Source: Zygaena filipendulae (lineage: Eukaryota > Arthropoda > Insecta > Lepidoptera > Zygaenidae). From it: 64,000 nucleotides of DNA. The stretch is from contig OU015663.1 in the NCBI GenBank assembly GCA_907165275.2, positions 2,306,501 through 2,370,500 on the forward strand. Reading direction: 5' to 3'. This document shows, one piece after another, positions 35,370 through 47,963 of the stretch. Each line of letters starts with the position of its first letter. Position 1 is the stretch's first letter. The position numbers and the translations under genes are program-made. A model generated the notes under the pieces. It worked only from the letters and a program-made list of their open reading frames with translations. It ran no database searches and had not been told where the DNA came from.

Positions 35370-35659
35370 CAGAGGTTCCCATACTTTTTTTTCTCACAGA
35401 CCACTTTAAAAATTTAGCTGGATCTGGTGGAGCCCTGCGTATATGTCTATGGCAATCTGTGTTTTCAAATAAAAGGTGACAATTTATATTGCTTTGATTA
35501 TGCTGTGAGTGGATAATTTAAGCTAAGTTTCAAGGCCAGTCTAAAAAGCGTCTTCATCCAACAGTTGTGGACCCCCATTTTTTTTCCACGCAAGCGTAGA
35601 CCCCTGTCGGGCTCCCGTGGACCCCCAGGGGTCCACCCGGACCACTTTGGGAATCAATG
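35370..35659. mobile_element. hAT-type MITE with perfect 8-bp target duplication
   Basis: Left CAGAGGTTCCCATACT and right ACTTTGGGAATCAATG match the hAT-style CAGTGGTTCCCAAA terminus. GTGTAGAC is duplicated at 35362-35369 and 35660-35667. About 290 bp. Confidence 0.88.
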
Positions 35660-36604
35660 GTGTAGACGATAGTAATGCAGAGTATTAGTTATACAGGCGT
35701 ATGACTAAAATATACATAGTTTTTTTTGATTTGCATAGGTACTTGTAAAAAATTTTAATTTGCGTAATTTATGCAAATATCGTCTCGTCTTAGTTGAAAA
35801 GGATGCCGATGACTTCTATTTCATCCTGTATAATTATTATCTAGGTAAAAACTTTAAAAAAGTGACTGACTCGAAAAAAAAAAAATCTTAAATTAAGAAT
35901 CCGTAGATGATCCGACTTATTTTTTGCACCTATGACATGGTACATAATATTTTTGTTTGACAAGTGTTCCCATTCTTTTGCGTGTTTATTGTATTACCTA
36001 CTAATTTTCCACGTATTCTTTGCCACATGGAGGAGTTTGAGGTATTTTAAATTTAATTTAATGTTTAACCGACATATTCCATTATAATACTGTGAATATG
36101 TATGTTGCTACAGGATCTGCCTATTTATGAACCAAGTAGGTGACAACGTTATTGTCGATAATTGTAGTATTGTACTAACATCTTAAAATTTATTTTCTTT
36201 TTACATTTTTATAATGCCAGTACGACGTACGTGTTGCCAGTATACTTAAGTTGGAAAAATTTGAATCTAGTCTATTTTAAAATTTGTTATAAAAATTCTA
36301 TTATTTGTTACAAAAAACAGTTTTGTTGTAAGTGTGTTATTTTAGTTTAGTTGTAAGTGAAGGTGTTGGGTTTATTCCGTTTATTATTGTGACAGGGACA
36401 TTCCATTTTTATTATGTACATTGTATTTTTAATGATGTGTATTTTAAAGGCGAACAAAATTGTGTCGAATTACTCGTGTTTAAAACTTTGTTTTGTTTTA
36501 TCTTTTTTATCGTAAAAATAAATTTTGTTTTGAAAATATTTTGTTATCTGTTTAGTTATTATTGAAGATGCTATTTGGATCAATTTCCAAGTTTAGGAGT
36601 ACTA

Positions 36605-36780
36605 ATGAACTGATTCAAGTACTTTCCCACGAGTAAAGACGGCCAGCTTGTTTAGTACGTACACGTGTTGTGCGTACTGCGTGTGTGGGTCACCTATCGT
36701 ACGGTTGACAGCGAGCTGACAGTAACTGTCGGCTGTCAATGAATAATTGTCACATGTAAATTCTACATATTGTGTCTGTC
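36605..36780. repeat. 165-bp dispersed repeat, first copy
   Basis: Shares 'GATTCAAGTACTT-CCCACGA', 'GTACACGTGTTGTGCGT' and 'GTCACTGAATAATT'-type sequence with 40762-40920. It lies 1.8 kb after GST copy 1. Confidence 0.7.
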
Positions 36781-36868
36781 TTCATAAACTTTTCTCGCAA
36801 TTTAGTAAGATATTTTCGCATGGTATTACCCGCAATACCATGCGTAAGTTTTTGGGTTTTTGGGTGAA

Positions 36869-37079
36869 CTAGTTGCGCCCCGTGGTTTCACCCGCGTTAA
36901 TTTCAGAGTTCCCGCGGGAATTCCCGGATAAAAAGTATCCTATGTGTTAATCTGATGTATAAGCTATATTATTGTAAAGTTTTATTTAAATCCATCCAGT
37001 AGTTTTTGCGTGAAAGAGTAACAAACATCCATCCATCCATACATACTTACAAACTTTCGCGTTTATAATATTAGTAGGA
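36869..37079 (-). mobile_element. Lep1-type Helitron, reverse
   Basis: CTAG 36869-36872 after A, TC (as GA) at 37078-37079 before T. Includes a CATC microsatellite. The interior is the same sub-type as 42875-43106 ('ATTGTAAAGTTT'). Confidence 0.8.
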
Positions 37080-37563
37080 TTCTTTGGTTTAGAAACAATG
37101 GTCGACATCGGGGGGCGCGCCGTAGCGCAGGGGTGGCCGTATCAAGCGAGTCCCGTCTACGGTGTGAGAAATCAAATTAAAACTAAATGGTGTAAAAGAT
37201 TTTAATAACGTTTTTTTAGTTGATAAGGCGTAACGTGGTGCTAAGGCCCATGGAGCGCCTTGGCATGTATATTTGGTAGGGTCTGAGAAGGGTCGTAGGC
37301 GTTATTTTTATACCCCTAGGTGATAAGAGGGGCTACCCAGAATTTTTCTTTTTGGAGAAAATGTTACTTTGGAGCTCCTGCGGGAATTCATAAACTCACG
37401 CGGGTGAAACCACGGGGCACAGCTAGTATTAGTATCTACCTATAGATATTTTCAGAAGTAGTTCTTTATCAACAACTCGCCCAAAACACACATTTCAATT
37501 ATCAGAGATTAAATATCGCAGACTGCAGTTGAACTTGTATATAATATGTAAGCATAATAATTA

Positions 37564-37900
37564 TACAACGTGTTAATGAATTAACTGAAAACTAGAAAGT
37601 AGTTTGCTCAGAATCGACTAGCGAATCGATCGCACTGTTTTAATATAGGTTATATTTTTTCATTTTTACTAGCCCATCCGGGCTAAGATGCGCAACACGA
37701 TAAAATTTTATCGAGCCATTTTATCGATTCTCGTCGACAAAACCATACAATCTTAGCCCCGCATGTCTAAATTATTTATAGTACAATATTTGGCGCGTAC
37801 GCCGCCCGCAGCAAAAAATTCTAACCGGTAGGCGCGGGCGTAGCGCTTGGAATTTCGTAGATAGGTCACCTCCAAACTAATGTTGAATAACTTTAAATCT
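37564..37900. mobile_element. TA-type ACAACGTG MITE with an 84-bp nested insert
   Basis: Left TIR TACAACGTGTTAATG, right end lost. The insert at 37678-37761 has ends CGGGCTAAGATGCG and ATCTTAGCCCCG and is absent from sister copies at 37998 and 42029. Confidence 0.65.
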
Positions 37901-37997
37901 TTATGGTATCAAATAAACTTTTTCTATTCTATTCCATTCTATACTAAACTGTGAGATTAACGCGAGTGGAACCAAAGTGGATCGACTAGTATAGGTA

Positions 37998-38347
37998 TAC
38001 AACGTGTTAATGAATTAACTGAAAACTAGAAAGTAATTTTCTCAGAATCAACTAGCGAATCGATTGCACTATGTTTTAATATAGGTTATATTTTTTCATT
38101 TGTATTAGCCCATATCTAAATTATTTGTAATACATTATTTGGCGCGTTCGCCGCCCGCAGTAAAAACATTCAAACCGGTAGCGCGGGCGTAGCGCTTGGA
38201 ATTTCGTAGATAGGTCACCTTCAAACTAATGTTCAATAACTTTTAAAGTATAAATTTTTTCGACATAAAATATATTTTAATCATATTATTGTTTATTTTT
38301 TTAAATGGGGAGTATCAGGTTTTCAGTTAATACATTAACACGTTGTA
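37998..38347. mobile_element. complete TA-type ACAACGTG MITE
   Basis: TIRs TACAACGTGTTAATG and CATTAACACGTTGTA are perfect, flanked by TA. 350 bp. It is the reference copy for the family. Confidence 0.85.
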
Positions 38348-38399
38348 TAAATTTTCATCGTGTTCCATATTAAAATCTTAACGTTGTAGGTAAGTTATT

Positions 38400-38970
38400 G
38401 ATCCCATCAAAAACAAACTTGTAAAAAAGTCCAAGTCTCGCAACTCAGTTCTTCTACAGTAAAAAGTTGTGAGATCAATGTAATACCAAGTCGGTTAATT
38501 TATTCAGTGCCTACTTAAGGGTCCTTCTGTTTAAAGTTATCATGTTATAAGCTAATCTAATAACATTTTATAGTGACCATATCAAATTTAAAAATCTTTT
38601 ATGTTTTAAATAGATTGATTGGCTTGGCGATCACGTGAAAACACAATATATCTCACATGTAATACATAATTATGGTTTTAAACAATCTAATTTAATTATA
38701 ATATGCATTACTTGTGAGATACATTGTGTTTTCACGTGATCGCCAAGCCAATCAATCTATTTAAAACATAAAAGATTTTTAAATTTGATATGGTCACTAT
38801 AAAATGTTATTAGATTAGCATATAAAATGATAACTTTAAACAGAAGGACCCTTAAGTAGGCACTGAATAAATTAACCGACTTGGTATTACATTGATCTCA
38901 CAACTTTTTACTGTAGAAGAACTGAGTTGCGAGACTTGGACTTTTTTACAAGTTTGTTTTTGATGGGATC
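38400..38970. repeat. 571-bp near-perfect inverted repeat (long hairpin)
   Basis: The left arm starts GATCCCATCAAAAACAAACT and the right arm ends AGTTTGTTTTTGATGGGATC. The arms are about 275 bp with only scattered differences, and the apex near 38675-38695 is very short. No open reading frame. It lies between GST copies 1 and 2. Confidence 0.92.
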
Positions 38971-39654
38971 TCATTTCTTTTTGTAAATGGTCTTCCTCCT
39001 TTGAGCAATTTAGTCTACTTTAATAACTTGAAAGATTTTGGTACAACTTTATAATATAAACACATGCCCCATTCTTGCGTTTTCATTCCGTTGACCATTG
39101 TACCTTTGAACATAATTATGTCTAGGTAACTATGTATCTACACTTTATATCTAGGTAGGTAACTAGCTACACTTATTATTATTATTTATTAATATCTGGG
39201 CAACGGCTTAAATAGCTGTTCCCCGCGGTTTAACCCACGTTAATTTCGGAGATCCCGCGGGTATTCTGAGATAAAAGTACTACCCTATGACCTTTCCTGT
39301 ACCCTTGACAACGTGTAGTATGCAATAATTAATTCACCCGTGTAGATATCAGAGTTCGCGCGGGAATTCCAGAAATGAATCCTAGCTAGATCGATTTATG
39401 GCCCCCGAAATCCCCTGTATACAAAATTTCATGAAAATCGTTGGAGCATTCAGATTAGGGTAATTTTATCTCGGAATTCCCGAAGGATCTCCGAAATTAA
39501 CGCTGGTGAAATCTCATGAAATTTTGCATGCACGTTGTCAGGGGTAAAGAAAACCTAGGGATATAGGGTACTAACTACTTTGCATCTCTGAATTCCCGCG
39601 GGATCTCCGAAATTAACGCGGGTGAAACCGCAAGGAACAGCTAGTCTCATATAT

Positions 39655-39832
39655 TTATATGGTTACAAAGTTATTTGTGCAGTTGGTACATATAACTGCA
39701 TATATAACTTTGTAATTCCATACATTTATATGGGATTACAAAGTTATTTGTGCAGTTGGTACATATAACTGCATATATAACTTTGTAATTCCATACATTT
39801 ATATGGGATTACAAAGTTATTTATGCAGTTGG
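39655..39832. repeat. 73-bp tandem repeat, about 2.4 units
   Basis: 'TTACAAAGTTATTTGTGCAG' starts at 39663, 39736 and 39809, exactly 73 apart. Each unit is itself partly palindromic, with TTACAAAGTTAT against ATAACTTTGTAA. Confidence 0.88.
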
Positions 39833-39834
39833 TG

Positions 39835-40480
39835 TATCTAGAAAACTGGACCGAAATTGCAAAATATTTTAATTTTTCCTTGATTTATACAATAAACACT
39901 AATTGTATTCTAAATTTCAAACTTCTATGTCTGCTAGAAGTGCCTTAGAGTTTTGATGATCGGTCAGTGAGTGAGTGAGTGAGTGACCTACAAAATTAAG
40001 AAACTTTGACTAGTTATAATTCTTAAACTACTGGTTCAAATCGAATGAAATTTAAATTATACCGTCTTTATACAATACCTGCTTGTTTACTAAAAATTCA
40101 GGCTTCTAGTTTTATCCACAACGAAGTTATAGGGCGTCGAAAATGGCCTGAATTGCTTCGAGAAAAGGATAGTACGGCCGTGCCGCTTTTGTTGCTCGAC
40201 TTGGCGGGGGCACTGCCGTGCCCCCAGATTAGGCGACCGGAACTGTCCGGTCTGTGTTTTAGTATTTATGACAATCTTCGACCTTCATCGTAGCACGGTA
40301 ACATTATGTATACATATAATATTATCGTGATCGTAGCATTCGTAGCTAGCGACACGTCACAAACACGAGTGCGACCTTGAAGCCGCTAAAGGAAAGAGAC
40401 GGCAAGATCTCGTTGTTATCGCTATATCTCCTTCTCACTAGGGGAATAATGATTTTGAAAACATTACATAGTAGCCGATT
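39835..40480. repeat. probable dispersed repeat with (GAGT)n tract
   Basis: Contains 'GATCGGTCAGTGAGTGAGTG' (39960-39985), a motif widespread in lepidopteran genomes. An 82-codon frame at 40045-40293 has no recognisable domain and is treated as part of the repeat. Confidence 0.4.
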
Positions 40481-40583
40481 GGCTGGTATTTTTACGTAAT
40501 ATTTATCATTCTGTAGGTATTTTGGCTGTTCAGTTTGGCAGCGGCCGTCCCGTCTACCGCTCCTTCGTTACATTTCACACACA

Positions 40584-43500
40584 ATGGCAAGAGTAAGTCG
40601 TTCTTTTTATTGAAAATTGAAATTAGTTTGTACCTAACATAGTTTACTAGTTGCCCCCGCGGTTTCATCCGCGATAATTTCGAAGTTCCCGCTGGAGTTC
40701 CAGAATAACATATACATATCCTATGTAGGTATAAACCAGCCCGGTAACACTCCATACAAATATACTGATTCAAGATGGATTCAAGTACTTCCCCACGAGT
40801 AAATATGGCCGGCTTGTACGTACACGTGTTGTGCGTGTGTGCGTATCGCAACGTATCGTAAGGTTGACAGCGACCGACAGCAACCTGTCAGCTGTCACTG
40901 AATAATTATTGTCACATATAGATCGCGAACAGACGTCAGACAGACAGAGGACTCGGTTCGTAATATTTAAGCGAGGACTAGCTGTGCCCCGCGGTATCAC
41001 CCGCAGTAATTTTCTAGACCCCGCAGGAATTCCGGGATAAAAAGTAGCCTACCTTACCGTACAGAACCTACCCCTGGTGTGCGTTCCGTGGATTTGGGCG
41101 CAGTTGTTCGGATAAAATTTCACTCGTTTGAGTTGCAACCAAGCCACAGAACGATTGAGTTGTTTTTATAACCTCAAAATTTTTGAAATTCAGGCGCCAT
41201 TTGTTTTCTCTCAACTCACATTGCGAATAACACTGTTTTACATCCAATTATAATTTTTTTGTGACTACGACACCTCCCCTTTCTTCGTAAGAACTCCAAT
41301 TGATTTCTTTTTCGACGAATCCGGTTTTTGGCGCAAACTTTGACACTTCTTAAACAATACATAGCTGTCAGAGTGAAAATTAACCTGCTTCGGAGATGGT
41401 TGTTTGGTTGCTGCACACTGAGCCACGGAACGGGTGAAACTACGCTCTGACAGCTGTCAGAGTAAAATTTCACCAAGCCACAGAACGACTACAGAGTGCG
41501 CTCGAGGGCGTTCGAGTGCATTCGTGCGAATCCACGGAACGCACACCCGACAACGTGTTGATGATCAGTTGAGCAGTTGAGCCGTGATAGCGCGGCTTCC
41601 CCGCGGGAACTCCGAAATTAACGCGGGTGATCTCACTTATTTCACCCACTTTAAATTTTCGGTCTTCTAAAACTTTTATTAATTTTATCGGTGATTTCGT
41701 ATTTCTTTCTTTTACACTCTTCAAACCTCTATTCTATTCTGCTATTTTATTCTATTCTTCTAATTAATAAATATATAATAATAATTAATAATGGCTTAAA
41801 TTTCCTAAAACCTTTTCCCAATGCTTATAATACTCACTTGATTCACTACAATTTTAATAATCATTACTAATTAAGTACATGATATTTTTATAAGGTGGGT
41901 GACGCAGAACGTGTGCACTTCGCTTTATCATTGATTTGATTTAATTTATTTTTATTACCTAGGTACGCTTTTTGAGAATATGTACAAATAAGTTAAACAA
42001 CGTTTAACACGTGTCTGAACAATTACTATACAAAGTGTTAATGAATTAACTGAAAACTAGAAAGTAGTTTGCTCAGAATCAACTAGCGAATCGATCGCAC
42101 TATGTTTTATATAGGTTATATTTTTTCATTTTTACTAGCCCATGTATAAATTATTTATAATACAATATTTGGCGCGTACGCCGCCCGCAGCAAAAAAAAA
42201 TCGAACCGGTAGGCGCGAGCGTAGCGCTTGGAATTGCGTAGATAGGTCACCTCCAAACGAATGTTGAATAACTTTTAAAGTATAAATTTTTTCGACTTAA
42301 AATATATTTTAATCATATTATTGTTTACTTTTTTAAATGGGGTGTATCAGGTTTTCAGTTAGTACCTAATTTTCTGTATGACATATTGTGTTATTATTTT
42401 TATTATACTTATCAATTTTTTTTTTAAAGCCGCTGCTGTACACATATTGTAAAAGCTCCTGCTCCTGGCGAGTGCGTATTGGTTTGAACTATAAGGAGAT
42501 ACCCTACGATGCGAAATATATAAATATATACGCAGGTGAAGGGGACAACCGCAAACCCGAGTACAAAGAGTTGGTTAACCCTATTGGTCATGTTCCTGCG
42601 CTAAAAATAGGTTGGTGCCATTTACTTATCCTTACTAATCACCGCACTCAGAGTCGACTTTAATGATTACTTAGTTAAGTATAGATTTTTAAAACAAAAC
42701 TGCCGCACTCAGACAAGTTTAATAAATTAATGTTAATTGGCATTTAACTAATTAAGTTACATCTTATTAAATGCAAAATTACTGAAGTCTCTGATTGCGG
42801 CAGTTTTGTTTTGAAAATCTATACTTAACGAAGTAATCATTAAAGTCGACTCTGAGTGCGGCCGTAAGTACTAATCCTATTTAATTATAAACGCGAAAGT
42901 TTGTAAGAATGTATGGATAGATGGATGGATGGATGGATGGATGGATGTTTGTTACTCTTTCACGCAAAAACTACTGAATGAATTTAAATATGAAACTTTA
43001 CAACAATATAGCTTATACATCAGATTAACACATAGAGTACTTTTTATCCCGGAATTCCCGCGGGAACTCTGAAATTAACGCGGGTGAAACCGCGGGGCAC
43101 AACTAGGATGCGAAAGTAACTCTGCCTGTCCGTCTGTCTGCCTGTCTGTTTGTTACGCTGTCACGTCTTGACGGCTTAACCGATCATCATGAAATTTGCA
43201 TACACGTTGTAAGGTGTACAGAAAAGGACACAGGGTACTTTTTATCCCGGAATTTCAGCGGGAACTCCCCACTTTTTGCGGGTGAAACCGCGCGAAACAG
43301 CTAGTTACTTTAACTGCACACCGCACACCAGTCACCACGCTCTCCGCGTTAATCAAATGGTTAATCAAGGGGCCTAACACCATCACCAAACCATCACTTT
43401 AACAGTCTTACTCCCTTGGGAACATTGAAAAAAAGTAATTTGAACCTTACAGTGGATTCTTCAAAGATTAACTTATCAAGGCTCAAAATGGAGTCCAAAC

Positions 43501-46481
43501 TAGCGTCGCCCCCTAATATATTTAAAATCACACCCTCTTACATATTTTTAGACCTATTCAAAACAAGATAAATAATGTTTATAATGAAAAATAATGCAGC
43601 ATTTAAATTTAATATCCAAAATATACATACAACCGAATGCAGAACCTCCTCCTTTTTGGAAGTCGGTTAAAAATTAGATCGTACCAGAAACGCCCAGTAT
43701 TCGCGGTTCTCAAACAAACTTGTTTTACATATTCTTCTGTCGATTTATTTTTAAATGAAATATAAAAATTAGCAATATGAAGGAATAAAAAAAAATGTCG
43801 TAGGAATCTTAATATTTATGTTGATTCCCAAAGATATTGAAAGAGAATAGATTGACAATACGCTCGGCCGCTAAGCTTTCCCTTTGAACCATGCAGCGGT
43901 CAAATGATCTCATGCTAACAAAATGCCGTTGGCTAGTAGAGACTGTTGTCTATAGATACCACTTGACGGAAAGCGATGTGATAAGCTATTTGAAATCAAC
44001 TTTGTGGTGACTGGTATTTGATTGCGTCGCAATGATGTGATTGGTTTTTATTTTGATCATCATTCCCCCCGCAAAAATTGGTTGACGTGGATTGCTAGAA
44101 GTTTGTATTGTTCGTCTATTCTCCTATAGTGTCTTTGTTAATCCCTGTAAAGATTTTAAAGAGCTGGACTCCTGGATATGTAGGTAATTTTATATTGTAG
44201 TTCAAAATAATACATTTACATTTAGCAACGATGTTCTTGTGCCCTCAGATGGCCACATGCTGTTGGAATCCATGAACATTCTTCACTACCTCGAGGAGAC
44301 CAGACCTCAGAAGCCGCTCATGCCGAAAGATCCATATGCAAGGGCGCAAGTTCGTATGATTTGCGAGGTAAATATTATTTAAGCAATGGTTAATTAAACT
44401 GTAATTATAAGTCTGCACATCACTACATAGGAGTATTATAAAACAAAGTGCTCTGTCGTGTTTGTCTGTCTGTCCGCGATAAACTCAAAAATTAACGACC
44501 GTGTTAGAGTGATTCATGAGGAAAGTAACTAAGTATAGGTTATACAACGTGTTAATGAATTAACTGAAACTAGAAAGTAGTTTGCTCAGAATCAACTAGC
44601 GAATCGATCGCACTATGTTTTAATATAGGTTATATTTTTTCAAAATTACTAGCCCATGTCTAAATTATTTATAATATAATATTTGGACATAGATAAGCAA
44701 TAGTGCGTTAACCCACATTGGAGAAATTTTGAGAAATCGTGTTTTAAAAGTATAGCGCCATTTTGTGTCAACATTTTTTATGTTCAATATTTAGTTACAT
44801 ATTTAAGCAATGTAATAAGGTAAACATATAATTAAAAAACATTCCCTAACTCTCAATAAATCGTTCTGAATCAATAACTTAATTTTGTGGGTTAACATGT
44901 TATTGCTTATCTGCGTCCATTTGGCGCGTACGCCGCCCGTAGCAAAACCGCTTGGAATTTCGTAGATAGCTCGCTCTTCGTCCGTTTGTACGAATTTGGA
45001 ATACGGCTTACTTATTTTTACCGTGGCTTAACTATGCCCATTGCCCATTCTATCTAAAATTATTTTACATAAATTTAAAAAAATTAAAAAAAATCTGTAA
45101 ACTATGGAAGGTTGGTTTTAAATAGGCGATTTCCGGTTTTTCGCCACGTCCTGTAAAATTTATTCACTTGCAGTTACTTTGTTTTTCCGTAGAGCAGCCG
45201 TAGCGGTTAATTCCGTCTAGCGGAGGTGTATTAATTTTAGATTATAATTTGAACGATCAACAGATGGTAACAACGGCTATTCAGCCGCTCCAAAACAAAT
45301 CAGTCTTGGAGAAAGTAGGTGAAGACAAGAAGCAAGAATGGGCGGCTTATTTTATCGCCCGGGGCTTCCGTGCCATCGAGAAACTCCTGTCGCGTTCCGC
45401 TGGCAAATACTGTGTGGGCGACGAGATCACCCTAGCTGATTGTAGCCTGGTGCCCCAGGTTTACGGAGCTTGGAATAGGTAAGGATTCAAAGAGTTTTAT
45501 AAAGTTATAAAGTTCTAAAGTTAATACAAGTGCTTCCTCTGGATTTCAAAGACGGCATAGGTACTCAGTAATTGTCATAAATGTAGCTATTGTCTGGCGA
45601 TTGAAAAATGCAATATTTTGTTTCTGTCTAATAAGTAGGTAGAGCTTATCTAAATTAAAATTACACACCCCACTACTTAATAAGCAGTTTTAGATGTGCG
45701 ATACCATGTATTGATAATAGCTCTTTAACTAGTAAGTGCGGCGACACTATGCGACAACTGAGGATGAATGCAAAGAGTATAATATATAACCACTACGTTG
45801 ACGAATGGCAAATATAAATATGTGTCGTAACGATATTTTAACGTTTGTGCGTGTGCGTATGTCCGATGGAGGGGCGCGTCATTTTAGCTTAGATAAGCTC
45901 TACTGTCTATCTGAGGATTGAAAAATCGGCCCTTAATTAACAACTATTGCACGACTTAATTATTCAACTATTAGGTAATTACTTCATTAATCAAGATGTA
46001 CCGGATTCGATTTCCGGTGTAGACTTTGTGTGATAAACACAGCCTACACAGGGTTCCACTTTGCAGTCTGGGCGTTTTTTATTATATCTATAGTACCTAT
46101 GCTATATTGATGTAATTATACGTAACTAGTATGATGTACCTACCACGTTTGCTTGGTTTCCCCGACGCAAGCCAAAAGTTTATAATAGCTATATCAGCTA
46201 GCTCATATAAATACTATATGAGATCAAATAGATCTGTGTGTTGTGAAGTGGAGTACAAAATTTTATGTACTTACTTGAACGTGCCGCCCGGAAAATCTTT
46301 CTTCCCTGAAAGCGTCTGCTAGCTTCAGTTTTTTTTTTATAAATTTAACGAAAGTCGTATTAATTTCAGATTCAATATGGACATATCCGAGTTTCCAACC
46401 ATAGTGCGCATCGACAAGCTGCTGGCAGAACACCCAGCTTTCCGCAGTGCTCATGCTGAAAATCAGCCCGACTACCCATAA
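40584..46481 (+). CDS. zeta-class glutathione S-transferase / maleylacetoacetate isomerase, copy 2
   Basis: Five exons: 40584-40592, 42430-42610, 44249-44367, 45264-45478 and 46370-46481 (TAA), 211 residues. Exon 1 is only MAR, chosen because the donor GTAAGT and phase 0 match exon 1 of the other copies. The class signature [12 protein letters not shown] is intact, as are GIQPLQN-equivalent AIQPLQN and '[20 protein letters not shown]'. The glutathione loop reads GHVPAL, where copy 1 and the family have Q-V-P. One extra residue (ELVNP against EVNP) lies just before it. The last exon ends SAHAENQPDYP. Exon 3 differs from copy 3 by only two residues, so these two are a recent pair. The reading frame is whole, with no sign of decay. 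Confidence 0.9.
40762..40920. repeat. 165-bp dispersed repeat, second copy
   Basis: See 36605-36780. This copy starts 170 bases after exon 1 of GST copy 2, inside its first intron. Confidence 0.7.
41076..41547. mobile_element. complete MITE with GTGTGCGTTCCGTGG ends
   Basis: Left GGTGTGCGTTCCGTGGATTT, right AATCCACGGAACGCACACC. It sits inside a reverse Lep1-type Helitron: the Helitron text 'CCTACCCCT' before it resumes as GACAACGTGTTGATGATC after it. Confidence 0.82.
42029..42362. mobile_element. TA-type ACAACGTG MITE in intron 1 of GST copy 2
   Basis: Left TACAAAGTGTTAATG, right GTTTTCAGTTAGTACC, with the standard interior. Absent from the homologous intron of copy 3. Ends 67 bases before exon 2. 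Confidence 0.75.
42641..42873. mobile_element. hairpin MITE in intron 2 of GST copy 2
   Basis: Ends CCGCACTCAGAGTCGACTTT and AAAGTCGACTCTGAGTGCGG are inverted repeats, with long internal arms. Absent from the copy 3 intron at this site. Confidence 0.82.
42875..43106 (+). mobile_element. Helitron with (GGAT)n, intron 2 of GST copy 2
   Basis: TC at 42875, CTAG at 43103-43106. It carries a GGAT microsatellite and the ACAACAATATAGCTTATAC interior of the 36869 sub-type. Confidence 0.75.
43107..43304 (+). mobile_element. Helitron immediately after the previous one
   Basis: Starts GATGCGAAAGTAACTCTG directly after the preceding CTAG and ends CTAG at 43301-43304. Its own 5' TC is lost. Confidence 0.65.
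44543..44980. mobile_element. TA-type ACAACGTG MITE split by another MITE
   Basis: Left TACAACGTGTTAATG. Its body is broken at ATTTGG and resumes at 44919 as ATTTGGCGCGTACGCCGCCC. The right end is worn. Intron 3 of GST copy 2. Confidence 0.7.
44685..44918. mobile_element. GGAC...GTCC MITE with ATTT target duplication
   Basis: Left GGACATAGATAAGCAATA, right TATTGCTTATCTGCGTCC. ATTT is repeated at 44681-44684 and 44919-44922. Comparison with uninterrupted sister MITEs confirms the limits. Confidence 0.82.
45995..46095 (+). mobile_element. tRNA-derived SINE fragment
   Basis: CGGATTCGATTTCCGG (B-box region) followed by 'TAGACTTTGTGTGATAAACA' and GGGTTCCACTTTGCAGTCTG, the same body as the reverse copy at 31650-31771. 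Confidence 0.65.
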
Positions 46482-47961
46482 AAATATAATATGTTGGCCA
46501 AAATTTAAAAAATCCTAATTATTGTGTATTATAATGTACATTATATTATTTAGGTACACTTTATTGTGTATTATGCGCACATTTTGATAAAAATAAAATA
46601 TAACTATAGTACAACGAGAAAGACAAACTCACAAGTCATCCGTCCCGACTTAATAAGTGTAGGTGGTGGATTGAGGCTTGTTCAATAAGACATGGCTGTA
46701 TAGACTTTATCTTTTGCTATTATCAGCTCTGGGAAGAAAAATCTTAACTGACATCTATGACCTATGTTTCTATTACAAAATAGCTACCCAAAATTTAGAC
46801 AAAAATATTCTGTGGGTACTTATAGAAACTACTGTTTACTTTTAAGTGTTTTATTATTATAAAACAGATATTATTACAGAAACAATTTGAAATTATAACA
46901 CTGTTGATATGTTCATCAGTAAAAAAATATTATGTCTAATAATAATCTACAAATTGGGCACTACAAAAAGTTAGTGACATTGTTTTCTAGATAGTAGGTA
47001 AAAGAATATGGAAAATACTTTACTACATCTATTACGTTGTCTGTGTGTGCATTAATTGTTAAATAAATGAATAAAATAAATGAAATACCTACCATTTCTT
47101 ATGATAAACCTGAGCATTTTCGATGCCTTCTTGACGATTTGATCGTAATGTTGGACAGACGTTAGTTTACCTATCAACTATCAAGAATAAATAACTCTCA
47201 AACCTCTAACGCTATCCACCTCACTTAATATAACATCACTTACATTAGGTAGGTATATGATGAGTTAATAATAATCCTTTTGTAATACCTATAGATACTC
47301 ATTCAAACAGCATTACCTATAATTCTCCCAGGAACCCTTTTGAACTTTCTGTTTCTTTCCAATAGCAAGCACTTGAATAGGGATGTTGACTACTATTAAA
47401 AATCAAAATTCTAATTAGTTCGTCAGTTATAAAATAAAAAAACAATAGACACGTATTTTTTGCTTTTTTAAATAAATTAAAATGTACAGAGATAAAGCGC
47501 ATTAAAGTTTAGGATGAGGAGGTCGTGACGTCACTAACCGCAAAACCGCCATACAAACTGTCAGAATAGTGACGTCACGCGAAATTTCAACTCAATATAG
47601 GGAACGTGCACGAACTATAGGTGGCAGCACTAAATCGACAAAAGAGACACTATGCGGACAGTAGAGGAAACTTATTAAACTTGTCATCGTGCTTTCGGAA
47701 GGAAGATAATAATTGAAGAGATAGTTTTGTTTTCATAATTATGTAAATAAAACTATCTCCTCAATTAGGTATATTATATTTTTGAATAGGTATGATAAAA
47801 GTTATAAAATATGGGTTCCGGTCTATCTATATCTAGGTACCTATATACTTATAATAAAACTGTAGAGGTCAATTCTGTACATTGAATATAATATATTCAA
47901 AATTAATATTGGAGGATGAATGGTGATCGATACTGATGCCAAAAAAGCAATCAGTAAATTT

Positions 47962-47963
<2 letters not shown>

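Noticed and set aside
36332..36565. 77-codon Phe/Val/Ile-rich ORF
   Set aside because: Composition expected from AT-rich DNA; no domain, no homologous pattern, no splice context.
39655..39832. CRISPR-like array
   Set aside because: Units are contiguous with no unique spacers, in a eukaryotic intergenic region.
40045..40293. 82-codon ORF with mixed composition
   Set aside because: Lies in a dispersed-repeat-like block with a (GAGT)n tract; no recognisable domain.
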